Assembly: GCA_016711435.1 (NCBI GenBank)
Contig: JADJSY010000067.1
Span: 1-13,913, forward strand
Direction of reading: 5' to 3'
Length of the DNA stretch: 13,913 nt
From: Lewinellaceae bacterium
GTDB taxonomy: Bacteria > Bacteroidota > Bacteroidia > Chitinophagales > Saprospiraceae
Shown here in pieces: positions 1-6,722 of the stretch (position 1 is its first letter; each line of letters opens with the position of its first letter). The position numbers and the translations under genes are program-made. Below the pieces are notes generated by a model that did no database searches, had not been told where the DNA came from, and was given only the letters and a program-made list of their open reading frames with translations.

Positions 1-13
1 ATTTTTTGATATC

Positions 14-19
14 AGGAGA
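14..19 (+). promoter_or_regulatory. Ribosome binding site of hutU
   Basis: AGGAGA is 7 bases upstream of the ATG at 27. It decides the start in favour of that ATG over the in-frame TTG at 6. Confidence 0.8.
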
Positions 20-26
20 ATACTTA

Positions 27-1688
27 ATGTCAAACCCCCGTGTGGTTCGCGCGCCGCGTGGTACGCAATTGACCTGTAAGAACTGGCTCAGTGAAGCTGC
101 CTATCGCATGATCCAAAACAACCTCGACCCCGAAGTGGCCGAGAAGCCAGAAGACCTCGTCGTCTACGGCGGACGGGGTAAAGCCGCCCGCAACTGGGAA
201 TCCTTCGATGCCATTCTTGAATCGCTCAAAAATCTGGAAGAAGATGAAACCCTGCTTGTGCAATCGGGCAAGCCTGTTGTCATTTTCAAAAGCCACAAAG
301 ATGCCCCAAAGGTTTTGATCGCCAATTCGAACATCGTGCCGCATTGGGCCACCTGGGAAAAATTCGATGAGCTTGATAAAAAGGGACTCATCATGTACGG
401 ACAGATGACCGCCGGTTCGTGGATCTACATTGGTACGCAGGGAATTCTGCAAGGGACGTATGAAACCTTCGGCGCGCTTGCCAAACTTAAAGGTTGGGGC
501 TCGCTCAAAGGCAAATTCGTCCTCACCGCAGGTCTCGGCGGCATGGGCGGCGCACAGCCGTTGTCCATTACGATGAATGAAGGTGTGGGTCTCATCGTGG
601 AAGTGGACCCCGAGCGCGCCGAACGCCGCCGTGCCATTGGCTATGTGGATATGGTTGTGGATAACCTCGAAGAAGCCATGACCCTTGTGGAAGAATTCAA
701 GGGAAAAGGGATTCCAAAATCCATCGGCTTGATCGGCAATGCGGCAGATGTGTATTCCGAACTTGCCGCACGCGGCATCATTCCTGATGTGGTCACAGAC
801 CAGACCTCGGCACACGAAGCCTTGTTCTATGTTCCCACGGGATTAAGTATCACTGCCGCGAATCAACTGCGCGTGAGCGACCCCGAGAAATACAAGAAGA
901 TGGCAATGGATTCCATGTCCGCACACGTGCAGGCCATGCTGGCTTTCCAGCGCGCAGGCGCGGAAGTGTTTGATTACGGTAATAATCTGCGCCAGCAAGC
1001 CTTCAATAATGGAGTAAGTGACGCTTTTGAATTCCCCGGCTTTGTGCCCGCTTATATTCGTCCGTTGTTTTGTGAGGGCAAAGGTCCGTTTCGTTGGGTG
1101 GCGCTTTCTGGCGATGAAGAGGATATTTACACCACCGATAAAGCCATCATGGAGTTATTTCCCGATGATGCACATTTGCATCGCTGGTTGAAAATGGCTC
1201 GTGAGAAAGTCCCGTTCCAGGGACTGCCCTCGCGCATTTGCTGGCTCGGGTACGGGGAACGCGCCAAAGCAGGTTTGATGTTTAACGAACTGGTTGCCAG
1301 CGGAAAAGTGAAAGCGCCCATTGTCATTGGCCGCGATCATTTGGATTCTGGTTCTGTGGCATCTCCCAATCGCGAAACTGAAGCCATGAAGGACGGCTCC
1401 GACGCCATTTCAGATTGGGCCATTCTCAATGCCATGATCAACGCTGTTGGCGGTGCAACCTGGGTCTCCTTCCATCACGGCGGCGGGGTGGGGATGGGGT
1501 ATAGTCAACATGCCGGGCAGGTCATCGTTGCGGATGGTACCCCCGAAGCAGCTGTCAGATTGGAAAGAGTCCTTACAACAGATCCAGGCATGGGCGTGGT
1601 ACGACACGCTGATGCAGGGTATGAAATTGCCATTGATGCGGCAAAACGTCACGGGTTGAAAATGCCCATGTTGGAGAAATCATCCTGA
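27..1688 (+). CDS. hutU: Urocanate hydratase (urocanase), EC 4.2.1.49
   Basis: This enzyme hydrates urocanate to 4-imidazolone-5-propionate, the second step of histidine degradation, in the cytoplasm and using tightly bound NAD+ as an electrophile. The protein of 553 residues is full length for the family. It has the glycine-rich NAD-binding stretch GLGGMGGAQP at about residues 169-178 and the urocanase signature FQGLPSRICW at about 397-406. Cys405 in that signature corresponds to the known active-site cysteine (Cys410 in Pseudomonas putida). I chose the ATG at 27 because AGGAGA at 14-19 sits 7 bases upstream; an in-frame TTG at 6 lies before that ribosome binding site and is unlikely. No other hut gene is visible; any partner would lie to the left of the window. 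The stop overlaps the probable start of the next gene. The identification is very secure. Confidence 0.97.
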   Translation: MSNPRVVRAPRGTQLTCKNWLSEAAYRMIQNNLDPEVAEKPEDLVVYGGRGKAARNWESFDAILESLKNLEEDETLLVQSGKPVVIFKSHKDAPKVLIANSNIVPHWATWEKFDELDKKGLIMYGQMTAGSWIYIGTQGILQGTYETFGALAKLKGWGSLKGKFVLTAGLGGMGGAQPLSITMNEGVGLIVEVDPERAERRRAIGYVDMVVDNLEEAMTLVEEFKGKGIPKSIGLIGNAADVYSELAARGIIPDVVTDQTSAHEALFYVPTGLSITAANQLRVSDPEKYKKMAMDSMSAHVQAMLAFQRAGAEVFDYGNNLRQQAFNNGVSDAFEFPGFVPAYIRPLFCEGKGPFRWVALSGDEEDIYTTDKAIMELFPDDAHLHRWLKMAREKVPFQGLPSRICWLGYGERAKAGLMFNELVASGKVKAPIVIGRDHLDSGSVASPNRETEAMKDGSDAISDWAILNAMINAVGGATWVSFHHGGGVGMGYSQHAGQVIVADGTPEAAVRLERVLTTDPGMGVVRHADAGYEIAIDAAKRHGLKMPMLEKSS

Positions 1689-2752
1689 AACGCTCTTTTG
1701 TTTTTCTGCTGGTATTTGCCTTAACAGGCTGCGGATCAAACCCCAATATTTGGGGTAGTTCGTTGCCGCCTGCACCTGCCGTGACTTCCGTTTATTTTCA
1801 AACTGAAACGCCCGCCGCCACCTTTACGGCTTTACCAACGACAACCCTGCTTCCAACTGAAACGCCTGCTCCAACGGAAACACCTGTCCCCACCATCACG
1901 CCCACGTCCACACCGTCTTTCGCCAGTATTGAGCGGGTTTTGATCGTCAGCTTTGACGGCTTGCGGCCCGATGCGATCAGCGAGGCGCCCATGCCAAATG
2001 TGCTTAAGTTGGTGGAAGGTGGCGCGTATTCGTTCACCTCAGACCGCACCATTGATTACCCGGCCACATCCCCCAGCCATGCTTCCATGCTTTCAGGGTT
2101 ATGTATGGCAGACCATGGCGTGATCTATAACAAGTATTTTCAGTATATGGGCTACTCTAAAGGAGTGGATTTGTTTGACCTCGCCCACGCTGCCGGTATG
2201 CGTACCGTGATGATCGTGAACAAGGATAAACTCAGGCAGCTTGCCGAGCCCGAAACCACAGATGTTTTTGAAGTTGCCTATGGCGAGCCCGCCGTTGGCA
2301 AAGCGGCGGTGGCCCAGATTGAACAAGGCTTTGGGTTGATGTTCGTTCACTTTGCCGGTGGGGATACCCGCGGGCATAAATTTGGCTGGATGTCTGGTGA
2401 ATATATGAAAGTTCTGAGGCAGGGGGATGATGCGTTGGGTACGATGCTGACCGCGCTGAAAGATAACGGCCTGCTCGAAACCACGCTCATCATGGTCACC
2501 TCCGATCACGGCGGGCATGAAAAGAATCACATCGGACTGGTCATTGAAGATTACCGCATCCCGTGGATCGTCTCTGGCCCGGGCGTTGTGCATGTGGAAA
2601 TCACCCAAGCCATGTATACAATGGATACAGCCGTCACGGCAGCGTACGCATTGGGCTTTCCTATTCAACCGGAGTGGGCCGGCATTCCCATTTACGAAGC
2701 CTTTGGTTTTCCGCAAACGGTACTTCATGAAGAAGACCCCTGCCATGATTGA
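1685..2752 (+). CDS. Type I phosphodiesterase/nucleotide pyrophosphatase-like lipoprotein (paralogue 1)
   Basis: Predicted membrane-anchored, extracytoplasmic hydrolase of the alkaline phosphatase superfamily; the substrate is unknown (phosphodiesters or nucleotide pyrophosphates are the family norm). Read from CTG at 1685 the protein has 355 residues. Residues 1-16 form a lipoprotein signal with lipobox LTGC (Cys16), then a Thr/Pro-rich spacer runs to about residue 80, then the catalytic domain. Visible motifs are VSFDGLRPD (metal Asp about 91), ATSPSH with candidate nucleophile Thr about 128, GDTRGH (Asp about 227, His about 231) and TSDHGGH (Asp about 274, His about 275 and 278). No ATG lies upstream of the lipobox in this frame. 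GGAG at 1673-1676 is 8 bases before the CTG, whose bases overlap the hutU TGA (CTGA). The alternative start, TTG at 1763, would lose the signal peptide. It is tandem with a paralogue 9 bases downstream. The domain call is firm; the start is inferred. Confidence 0.88.
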   Translation: MKRSFVFLLVFALTGCGSNPNIWGSSLPPAPAVTSVYFQTETPAATFTALPTTTLLPTETPAPTETPVPTITPTSTPSFASIERVLIVSFDGLRPDAISEAPMPNVLKLVEGGAYSFTSDRTIDYPATSPSHASMLSGLCMADHGVIYNKYFQYMGYSKGVDLFDLAHAAGMRTVMIVNKDKLRQLAEPETTDVFEVAYGEPAVGKAAVAQIEQGFGLMFVHFAGGDTRGHKFGWMSGEYMKVLRQGDDALGTMLTALKDNGLLETTLIMVTSDHGGHEKNHIGLVIEDYRIPWIVSGPGVVHVEITQAMYTMDTAVTAAYALGFPIQPEWAGIPIYEAFGFPQTVLHEEDPCHD

Positions 2753-2761
2753 ACATTAATA

Positions 2762-3801
2762 ATGAAAAAATATTTTTGGATTTTGATTCTCTTTGCGGCG
2801 CTTCTGCAAAGCTGTGGATCGTTCGCTTCAGTTCCACCGCCGATAGCTGTTCCTGCTCTTGTAGCTACTCTCACCCCTGGCATTATCCCCTCCCTGCCCC
2901 CGCCACGGAAGTGATATCCACCGACACGCCCATCCCAACGATCACTCCCACCCCCATTCCCATACCCGACCGTGTGTTGATCGTCAGTTTCGACGGTTTG
3001 CGTCCCGATGCGATAGCCGCAGCAGAGATGACCAATGTGATGACGGTCATGCAGAGCGGAGCATATACCCTGAACGCGCAAACCATCATGCCGAGCGTCA
3101 CATTGCCTTCACATGCCTCCATGCTGGTGGGTACATGCCCCGCCAAGCATATTGTCCGTTGGAATGAATACGTTCCGCAAAATGGATTTGCGCTCGGTAC
3201 CGACATTTTTGATCTTGCACAGGCAGCCGGAATGCAAACAGCCATGGTGGTCGGCAAGGAAAAGCTGCGTCAGATCACCGAGCCTGGCAGCACCGATTAT
3301 TTCGAGTTTATCGATAAGACGGATAAGATCAAGGATGCATCCACGGTGGAGAGGCTTGCCATCAGCCAGATCCAGCAGGGGTTTGACCTCATGTTCGTAC
3401 ACTTTCCCGAGGGCGACCTTTCAGGCCATGAGAACGGCTGGATGTCGAGTGAGCAGTTAAGTACATACCGCAGAGATGATGCGCTGTTCGGTCTGCTCCT
3501 GCAAGCTTTGCGATCCAACAGCATGTATGAAAGCACCATGATTATCATCACTTCTGATCACGGCGGGCACGAGACAACCCACGGCCTAAATGTCCCAGAG
3601 GATATGACCATCCCATGGATTATCAGTGGTCCGGGCATTGTCCCCGGGCAGCTCTCCACACAGGTTTATACAATGGATACTGCGGCAACCACAGCCTTTG
3701 CTCTGGGCTTGCCTCTTCCAGCAGAGTGGGACGGTGCGCCGGTGTACGAAGCCTTTGGCATGCCCGTGGATGAGTTTAGAAAAAGCGGGTGTGGGTACTA
3801 A
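2762..3801 (+). CDS. Type I phosphodiesterase/nucleotide pyrophosphatase-like lipoprotein (paralogue 2, frameshifted)
   Basis: Paralogue of the preceding gene, with the same predicted role as an extracytoplasmic metal-dependent hydrolase of the alkaline phosphatase superfamily. From ATG 2762 the signal MKKYFWILILFAALLQSC ends in a lipobox (Cys18), but that frame stops at TGA 2909-2911. The Thr/Pro spacer and catalytic domain continue in the -1 frame to TAA at 3799-3801, with VSFDGLRPD, VTLPSH (candidate Thr nucleophile), GDLSGH and TSDHGGH all conserved. The shift lies between about 2820 and 2908. One lost C in the C5 run at 2897-2901 would restore a sensible junction (PSLPPATEV), so a homopolymer sequencing error is the simplest explanation; true inactivation is possible. 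No clear Shine-Dalgarno precedes the ATG, which is 9 bases after the upstream stop, so coupled translation is likely. The family call is secure; whether the gene is intact is not. Confidence 0.85.
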
Positions 3802-3813
3802 AAGAGGGGCGAT

Positions 3814-3831
3814 ACCCTACGTGAGTAGGGT
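3814..3831 (+). terminator. Hairpin after the phosphodiesterase pair, possible terminator
   Basis: ACCCTAC-GTGA-GTAGGGT forms a 7-bp stem with a GNRA-type tetraloop, 12 bases after the stop at 3801. A second small hairpin (ACAC at 3833-3836 with GTGT at 3841-3844) runs into a T5 tract at 3843-3847. Together they could end transcription of the hutU/phosphodiesterase unit, but the T tract is not directly after the stronger stem, so this is tentative. Confidence 0.45.
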
Positions 3832-3861
3832 GACACAGTAGTGTTTTTAAATTAAGATTTC

Positions 3862-3968
3862 ACCATACGAGTATCATTGTTAGCACTACCAACGCCTCTC
3901 GAATCATACAGGAGGCGTATGGTTCTTTGGAAGAGTTAATTCTCCAAGGGAAAATTTTCGGAGAAATA
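3862..3968 (+). promoter_or_regulatory. Structured leader with sequestered Shine-Dalgarno upstream of a membrane protein gene
   Basis: Several perfect inverted repeats crowd this leader. ACCATACG (3862-3869) can pair with CGTATGGT (3916-3923). ACGCCTC (3892-3898) can pair with GAGGCGT (3912-3918), which shares bases with the first pairing, so the two exclude each other. TTCTCC (3940-3945) is complementary to GGAGAA (3960-3965), the ribosome binding site of the gene starting at 3971. AGGAGG (3910-3915) precedes a six-codon reading frame (3919-3939), though the spacing of 3 bases is short. The arrangement could be a translational switch or thermometer. It matches no known riboswitch class that I recognise; function is inference. 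Confidence 0.4.
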
Positions 3969-3970
3969 TT

Positions 3971-4779
3971 ATGAGTGACCAAACACGTCGTATCTATGGA
4001 ATTATTATTGGCCTGGCCTTTGGGATCCCCTATTCCCTGATCTCTCAATTTATCAACGTCTGGGCGCTGCCCGGCATTCCCCTGTATGAACTGCCTGTTG
4101 GGCGTGTCGTTTCGGTGATCTTGACCTCGCTGTTCATGGCCCTGATCGGGTTGATCGTAGCCTGGGATGAAGAATCATTTTGGGGGTTGCTTGGAAGCGG
4201 TTTGCTTGCTGTCTTTGTAAGCTCCCTGTTTGCGTTCGCCAATTCGGGCGAGAGTCAGGTGGTTACTTCTTTTTTTCCTATCCCTTTTTTACCTTTTTGC
4301 CGCGCCTGATCTTTTATCTGCCGCTTGGACTCTTTTTCCGCTGGCTTCTGGGAATTTTGGATACGACTGGCCGGGTCGCTTCCAGCGGATTGTTGCGGTT
4401 GTTGAAGGTGACTTTTTCGATCCTGATCGTTGCGGTGATTGGCGGCAGGTTTTCACAGATCTCTCCCGATGCAAAAAATGCGCTCAAGGATATGAATGTC
4501 CTTTTGCTTGAGGGCATGTCGGCTGTTGCCAGTGGGGAGGAAGTGCCGGAGGTACTCATCCCGGTGGATGGATTTGCACAATATGCAACAGGAGACTACA
4601 CCTTGGAATGGAGCAGCGATGTAGATAGATTGCCGGTCACCAGACCAATGGTTAGCTTTGGCGTCACAGAATCTCTCATCATCGTCCGCTTTGAGAATAA
4701 TTATATATTTGGCTGTGCATTTACTCCCCCCGTCAATACACCGAAGTGCATTAACATCACCCGTGTGAGAAAGCCATAA
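3971..4779 (+). CDS. Unrecognised multi-pass membrane protein (frameshift at T7)
   Basis: I do not recognise this family. The start is ATG 3971 with GGAGAA at 3960-3965 as ribosome binding site. The first frame has hydrophobic helices at about residues 9-30, 44-65 and 71-90, then stops at TGA 4307-4309. The -1 frame from 4276 continues seamlessly with a further helix pair (FTFLPRLIFYLPLGLFFRW, then VTFSILIVAVIGG) and a polar C-terminal part of about 110 residues ending at TAA 4777-4779. Joined, the product is about 269 residues: four or five membrane segments, then a domain probably outside the cytoplasm with two cysteines. The join falls at seven T (4270-4276), where the sequence reads T-TTT-TTT in phase, so either a missing T in the data or a real -1 slip would explain it. 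It stands alone between hairpins and is convergent with the TIR gene. Confidence 0.65.
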
Positions 4780-4851
4780 GAGTAGTACTTTTGTAGGTTG
4801 TGAATTAAGTGTCTTTGGTGTAATATTAGGATAACAAATATCGAATACATC

Positions 4852-4867
4852 CTGTTCGAGGGAACAG
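4852..4867 (+). other. Small hairpin downstream of the membrane protein gene
   Basis: CTGTTC-GAGG-GAACAG is a perfect 6-bp stem with a 4-base loop, 72 bases after the stop at 4779. No T tract follows directly. The rest of 4780-4912 is AT-rich and holds no gene that I can support; a short GA-repeat tract lies at about 4899-4910. Confidence 0.3.
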
Positions 4868-4912
4868 TTGTAGAATATTTATAGGTAATTTATTGGTTGG
4901 AGAGAGAGAGTT

Positions 4913-4942
4913 GAGCGGGCTTCGCATTTGCGAAGCCCGCTC
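4913..4942. terminator. Strong hairpin between convergent genes, likely bidirectional terminator
   Basis: GAGCGGGCTTCGC (4913-4925), ATTT loop, GCGAAGCCCGCTC (4930-4942) is a perfect 13-bp GC-rich stem. It lies 31 bases after the stop of the minus-strand TIR gene and 133 bases after the plus-strand membrane protein gene, the usual place for a shared terminator. Neither side has a good T tract, so termination would rest on stem strength. Confidence 0.65.
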
Positions 4943-4973
4943 ACTGTTATTAATAGGAATTACGCAGTTTTGT

Positions 4974-6089
4974 TCATGGCGTAGGCGTGGCTTCAAGTGT
5001 GTCGGTTGGCTGTGGGGTATCTATGGCGGCTTCCGTTGGTGACGGTGTTTCCGTCGGCGTCAGTGTAGGGGATGGAGTGACGGTAGGCGTGTTCGAAGGT
5101 GTTGGAGTATTGGATGGTGTGGGTGTGTCCGTCAATGCGATGGCGGGCAAATCTATGGTGCCGCTCAGGCCCAAGCCAAGCAGCTCGCGGAATATCCAAC
5201 CGCCTTCGTATTGTTGATGTGCGGGGTCTTCCTGATTTGGGGCGATGAGCAGCCACGTTTCGTTTTCATTCACTGCACGGAAGGCGAGGCACTGTCTTAG
5301 CCGCAAAGGTTCCCCAAGGACAGCATAATTTGTGCCTGGGCCAGAACGGACATTGATGGTGAACGCGTACAGCGAATTGACGCAGAAGGTCAGCGTTTCA
5401 AATGGCTGTTTTGTGGAAGATGGAGTAAGCGATGGCCTTATTGGAGTGACGGTCGCAGTTGGGGTGATAATTTCTGTGGGTGTGGATGAAGAGGTGGCGC
5501 TTGCTGTTGGCGTTGATGTAGTAGAGATGTCAGTTGGTGTTACTGACGGAGTAGTGGTAATAGTGGGAGGCGTAATAAATTTAGGGAAGGATGTCAGAAC
5601 AAATGCAATGAGGATAATAAAACCGATAATGATGGGAAGGATGTGTTTGCGAAGTGCAGGCGGGAGAAATTCCTTTGCCCTTTCATACGGTGTAACTGTG
5701 GGCGGTTCGCCCGTGTATCCCAACGCCGATAATAGATTTTTGAAACTATCTTCGTATGCCACGCCCATGAAATTTACGTAGTTGATCGTGTTCAGCGCAA
5801 AGGGAACTTCACACGCTTCGAACATAAGCGGGACGATCTTCTTGCGCAATGTTAATGCCTGGGTGTATTCCTTCTGTACCCATTCGGATTTGACCGAGTT
5901 TGGCGTGAGCACAATAACGAAGAATTGACTTGCTTCAATGGCGGCAGGCAGGCTGCGAACCCAGTCATCCCCGCCACGCAGGTCGGTGATATCCCACCAA
6001 ACGTCATAGCCTGCTTTTTCCATATCCCCGGCGAGCTTGCGTACGAAGTCCATATCCTTGCGTGAATAGCTGATGAATATTTTTTGCAT
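4974..6089 (-). CDS. TIR domain - transmembrane - SH3b protein with Thr/Pro-rich linkers
   Basis: Residues 1-130 are a TIR domain: it opens with IFISYSRKD, and SEWVQKEY carries Glu74 at the position of the catalytic glutamate of NAD-cleaving TIRs (Glu642 in SARM1). One membrane helix follows (about 149-171). A Ser/Thr/Pro-rich linker spans about 172-230, then a bacterial SH3-type domain at about 236-305 containing NVRSGPGTNYAVLG, with Cys236 and Cys267 placed for a possible disulfide. The last 52 residues are a Thr/Pro/Ser tail. With no signal peptide, TIR should be cytoplasmic and SH3b outside. SH3b domains of this type often bind cell-wall glycans or peptides. I chose ATG 6089 (371 residues) because the TIR homology starts at once; ATG 6116 would add nine residues. 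It is divergent from marR. TIR, TM and SH3b are clear in sequence; NADase activity and a sensing role are inferred. Confidence 0.9.
   Translation of the reverse strand: MQKIFISYSRKDMDFVRKLAGDMEKAGYDVWWDITDLRGGDDWVRSLPAAIEASQFFVIVLTPNSVKSEWVQKEYTQALTLRKKIVPLMFEACEVPFALNTINYVNFMGVAYEDSFKNLLSALGYTGEPPTVTPYERAKEFLPPALRKHILPIIIGFIILIAFVLTSFPKFITPPTITTTPSVTPTDISTTSTPTASATSSSTPTEIITPTATVTPIRPSLTPSSTKQPFETLTFCVNSLYAFTINVRSGPGTNYAVLGEPLRLRQCLAFRAVNENETWLLIAPNQEDPAHQQYEGGWIFRELLGLGLSGTIDLPAIALTDTPTPSNTPTPSNTPTVTPSPTLTPTETPSPTEAAIDTPQPTDTLEATPTP
4977..5132 (-). repeat. Degenerate Thr/Pro-codon repeat coding the C-terminal tail of the TIR protein
   Basis: These 156 bases encode 52 residues built from short units such as TPTPSN and TPSPT. 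The codons vary, so the repeat is stronger in protein than in DNA. A second stretch of similar composition lies at about 5400-5575 between the membrane helix and the SH3 domain. Such tracts are typical wall-spanning spacers. Confidence 0.7.
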
Positions 6090-6101
6090 GGTGTTCCAAT
6101 A

Positions 6102-6131
6102 ATAATATATTATCATCCAAATCCCGGATTT
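6102..6131. promoter_or_regulatory. Palindromes upstream of the TIR gene
   Basis: ATAATATATTAT (6102-6113) is a perfect 12-bp palindrome just before the chosen TIR start. AAATCCCGGATTT (6119-6131) is a 13-bp odd palindrome. ATCCAAAT (6115-6122) also recurs inverted at 6161-6168. They lie in the divergent TIR/marR intergenic region and could be operators; no binding protein can be assigned from sequence alone. Confidence 0.3.
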
Positions 6132-6171
6132 GAACTCATTCCTTTTATGGTGAGTGACTCATTTGGATTTT

Positions 6172-6189
6172 CTCTAACAATCCTCTAAC
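6172..6189. repeat. Direct repeat CTCTAAC, 11-bp spacing, upstream of the marR promoter
   Basis: CTCTAAC occurs at 6172-6178 and 6183-6189, start to start 11 bp, about one helical turn, just upstream of the -35 element at 6200. The arrangement resembles a pair of activator or repressor contacts on one DNA face. It may be chance. Confidence 0.3.
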
Positions 6190-6199
6190 GTCCATCTCC

Positions 6200-6227
6200 T
6201 TGACCAAAAGATTAACTCAGGTATAAA
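6200..6227 (+). promoter_or_regulatory. Probable sigma-70-type promoter of the marR-ABC operon
   Basis: TTGACC (6200-6205) and TATAAA (6222-6227) are separated by 16 bp, close to consensus in sequence and spacing, about 35 bases before the marR start. TTAACT occurs at 6212-6217 between the two elements and again downstream at 6239-6244 and 6256-6261, where it is part of a 9-bp direct repeat GCTTAACTA (6237-6245 and 6254-6262). Bound repressor here could block the promoter. Confidence 0.6.
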
Positions 6228-6261
6228 GTAAAGTCCGCTTAACTAAAAAGAAGGCTTAACT

Positions 6262-6720
6262 ATGTCAAAACCAGTCCAAATTATTCAACCCCTCCGCGAA
6301 TGGATGGATGTATTCATGCACCGTTCCATGCGCGGGTGGAGTCAATTCGCCAAAGTTACCGGGCTCTCCATGCCGCAATTGAGCATCCTGATGCAGCTGC
6401 ATCATAAAGGTCCATGCGGTATTTCCGAGATCAGCGAGCGTTTTGACGTGACCGCAGCCGCAGCAAGCCAGCTGGTGGAAAAGCTTTTTCAGGCGGGTTA
6501 TCTCGAACGTACTGAGGACCCCACAGACAGGCGCGCCAGGTTGTTGACTCTGAGCGCTTCTGGCGGCGAACTCGTCAATCGAGGGGCTGAAGAACGCTAT
6601 CGATGGATGGATGATATTGCGGCGACCCTGAGCGCGGAAGACCAGAAGAAAGTTAGCGATGCGTTAATCTTATTAACGACTGCCGCCAGGAAAATGGAAA
6701 ATAAAAACAGTATTCGATAA
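6262..6720 (+). CDS. MarR-family transcriptional regulator
   Basis: Small dimeric winged-helix repressor of the type that controls drug efflux and stress genes. At 152 residues it has normal family length. The helix-turn-helix lies at about residues 52-78 (GISEISERFDVTAAAASQLV), and the wing carries the classic charged DPTDRRARLLTLS at about 86-98. The start ATG 6262 has AAGAAGG at 6248-6254, 7 bases upstream. It is followed after 72 bases by two ABC exporter genes, so it is most likely their ligand-responsive repressor and probably autoregulated from the promoter at 6200-6227. The family call is firm; the regulated genes and ligand are inferred from position. Confidence 0.93.
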   Translation: MSKPVQIIQPLREWMDVFMHRSMRGWSQFAKVTGLSMPQLSILMQLHHKGPCGISEISERFDVTAAAASQLVEKLFQAGYLERTEDPTDRRARLLTLSASGGELVNRGAEERYRWMDDIAATLSAEDQKKVSDALILLTTAARKMENKNSIR

Positions 6721-6722
6721 TT

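Noticed and set aside
30..815. Long minus-strand open frame opposite hutU
   Set aside because: It mirrors the codon structure of a certain gene, has no ribosome binding site or family resemblance, and is a typical antisense shadow.
2099..2746. Long minus-strand open frame opposite the first phosphodiesterase
   Set aside because: His-rich, Gly-poor composition follows from antisense reading of the sense codons; no recognisable domain and no start signal.
2897..2901. Programmed frameshift at the C5 run of the second phosphodiesterase
   Set aside because: The phase (G-CCC-CCG) is not a canonical slippery heptamer, and the paralogue needs no shift; a missing base is simpler.
4977..5132. CRISPR or DNA tandem array at the Thr/Pro tail
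   Set aside because: Units are short, degenerate and in frame, without spacers of constant length; it is a protein-level repeat.
5332..5781. Plus-strand open frame rich in Gly and Val opposite the TIR gene
   Set aside because: It is the antisense of the Thr/Pro linker (ACN CCN read backwards gives GGN GTN), not a gene.
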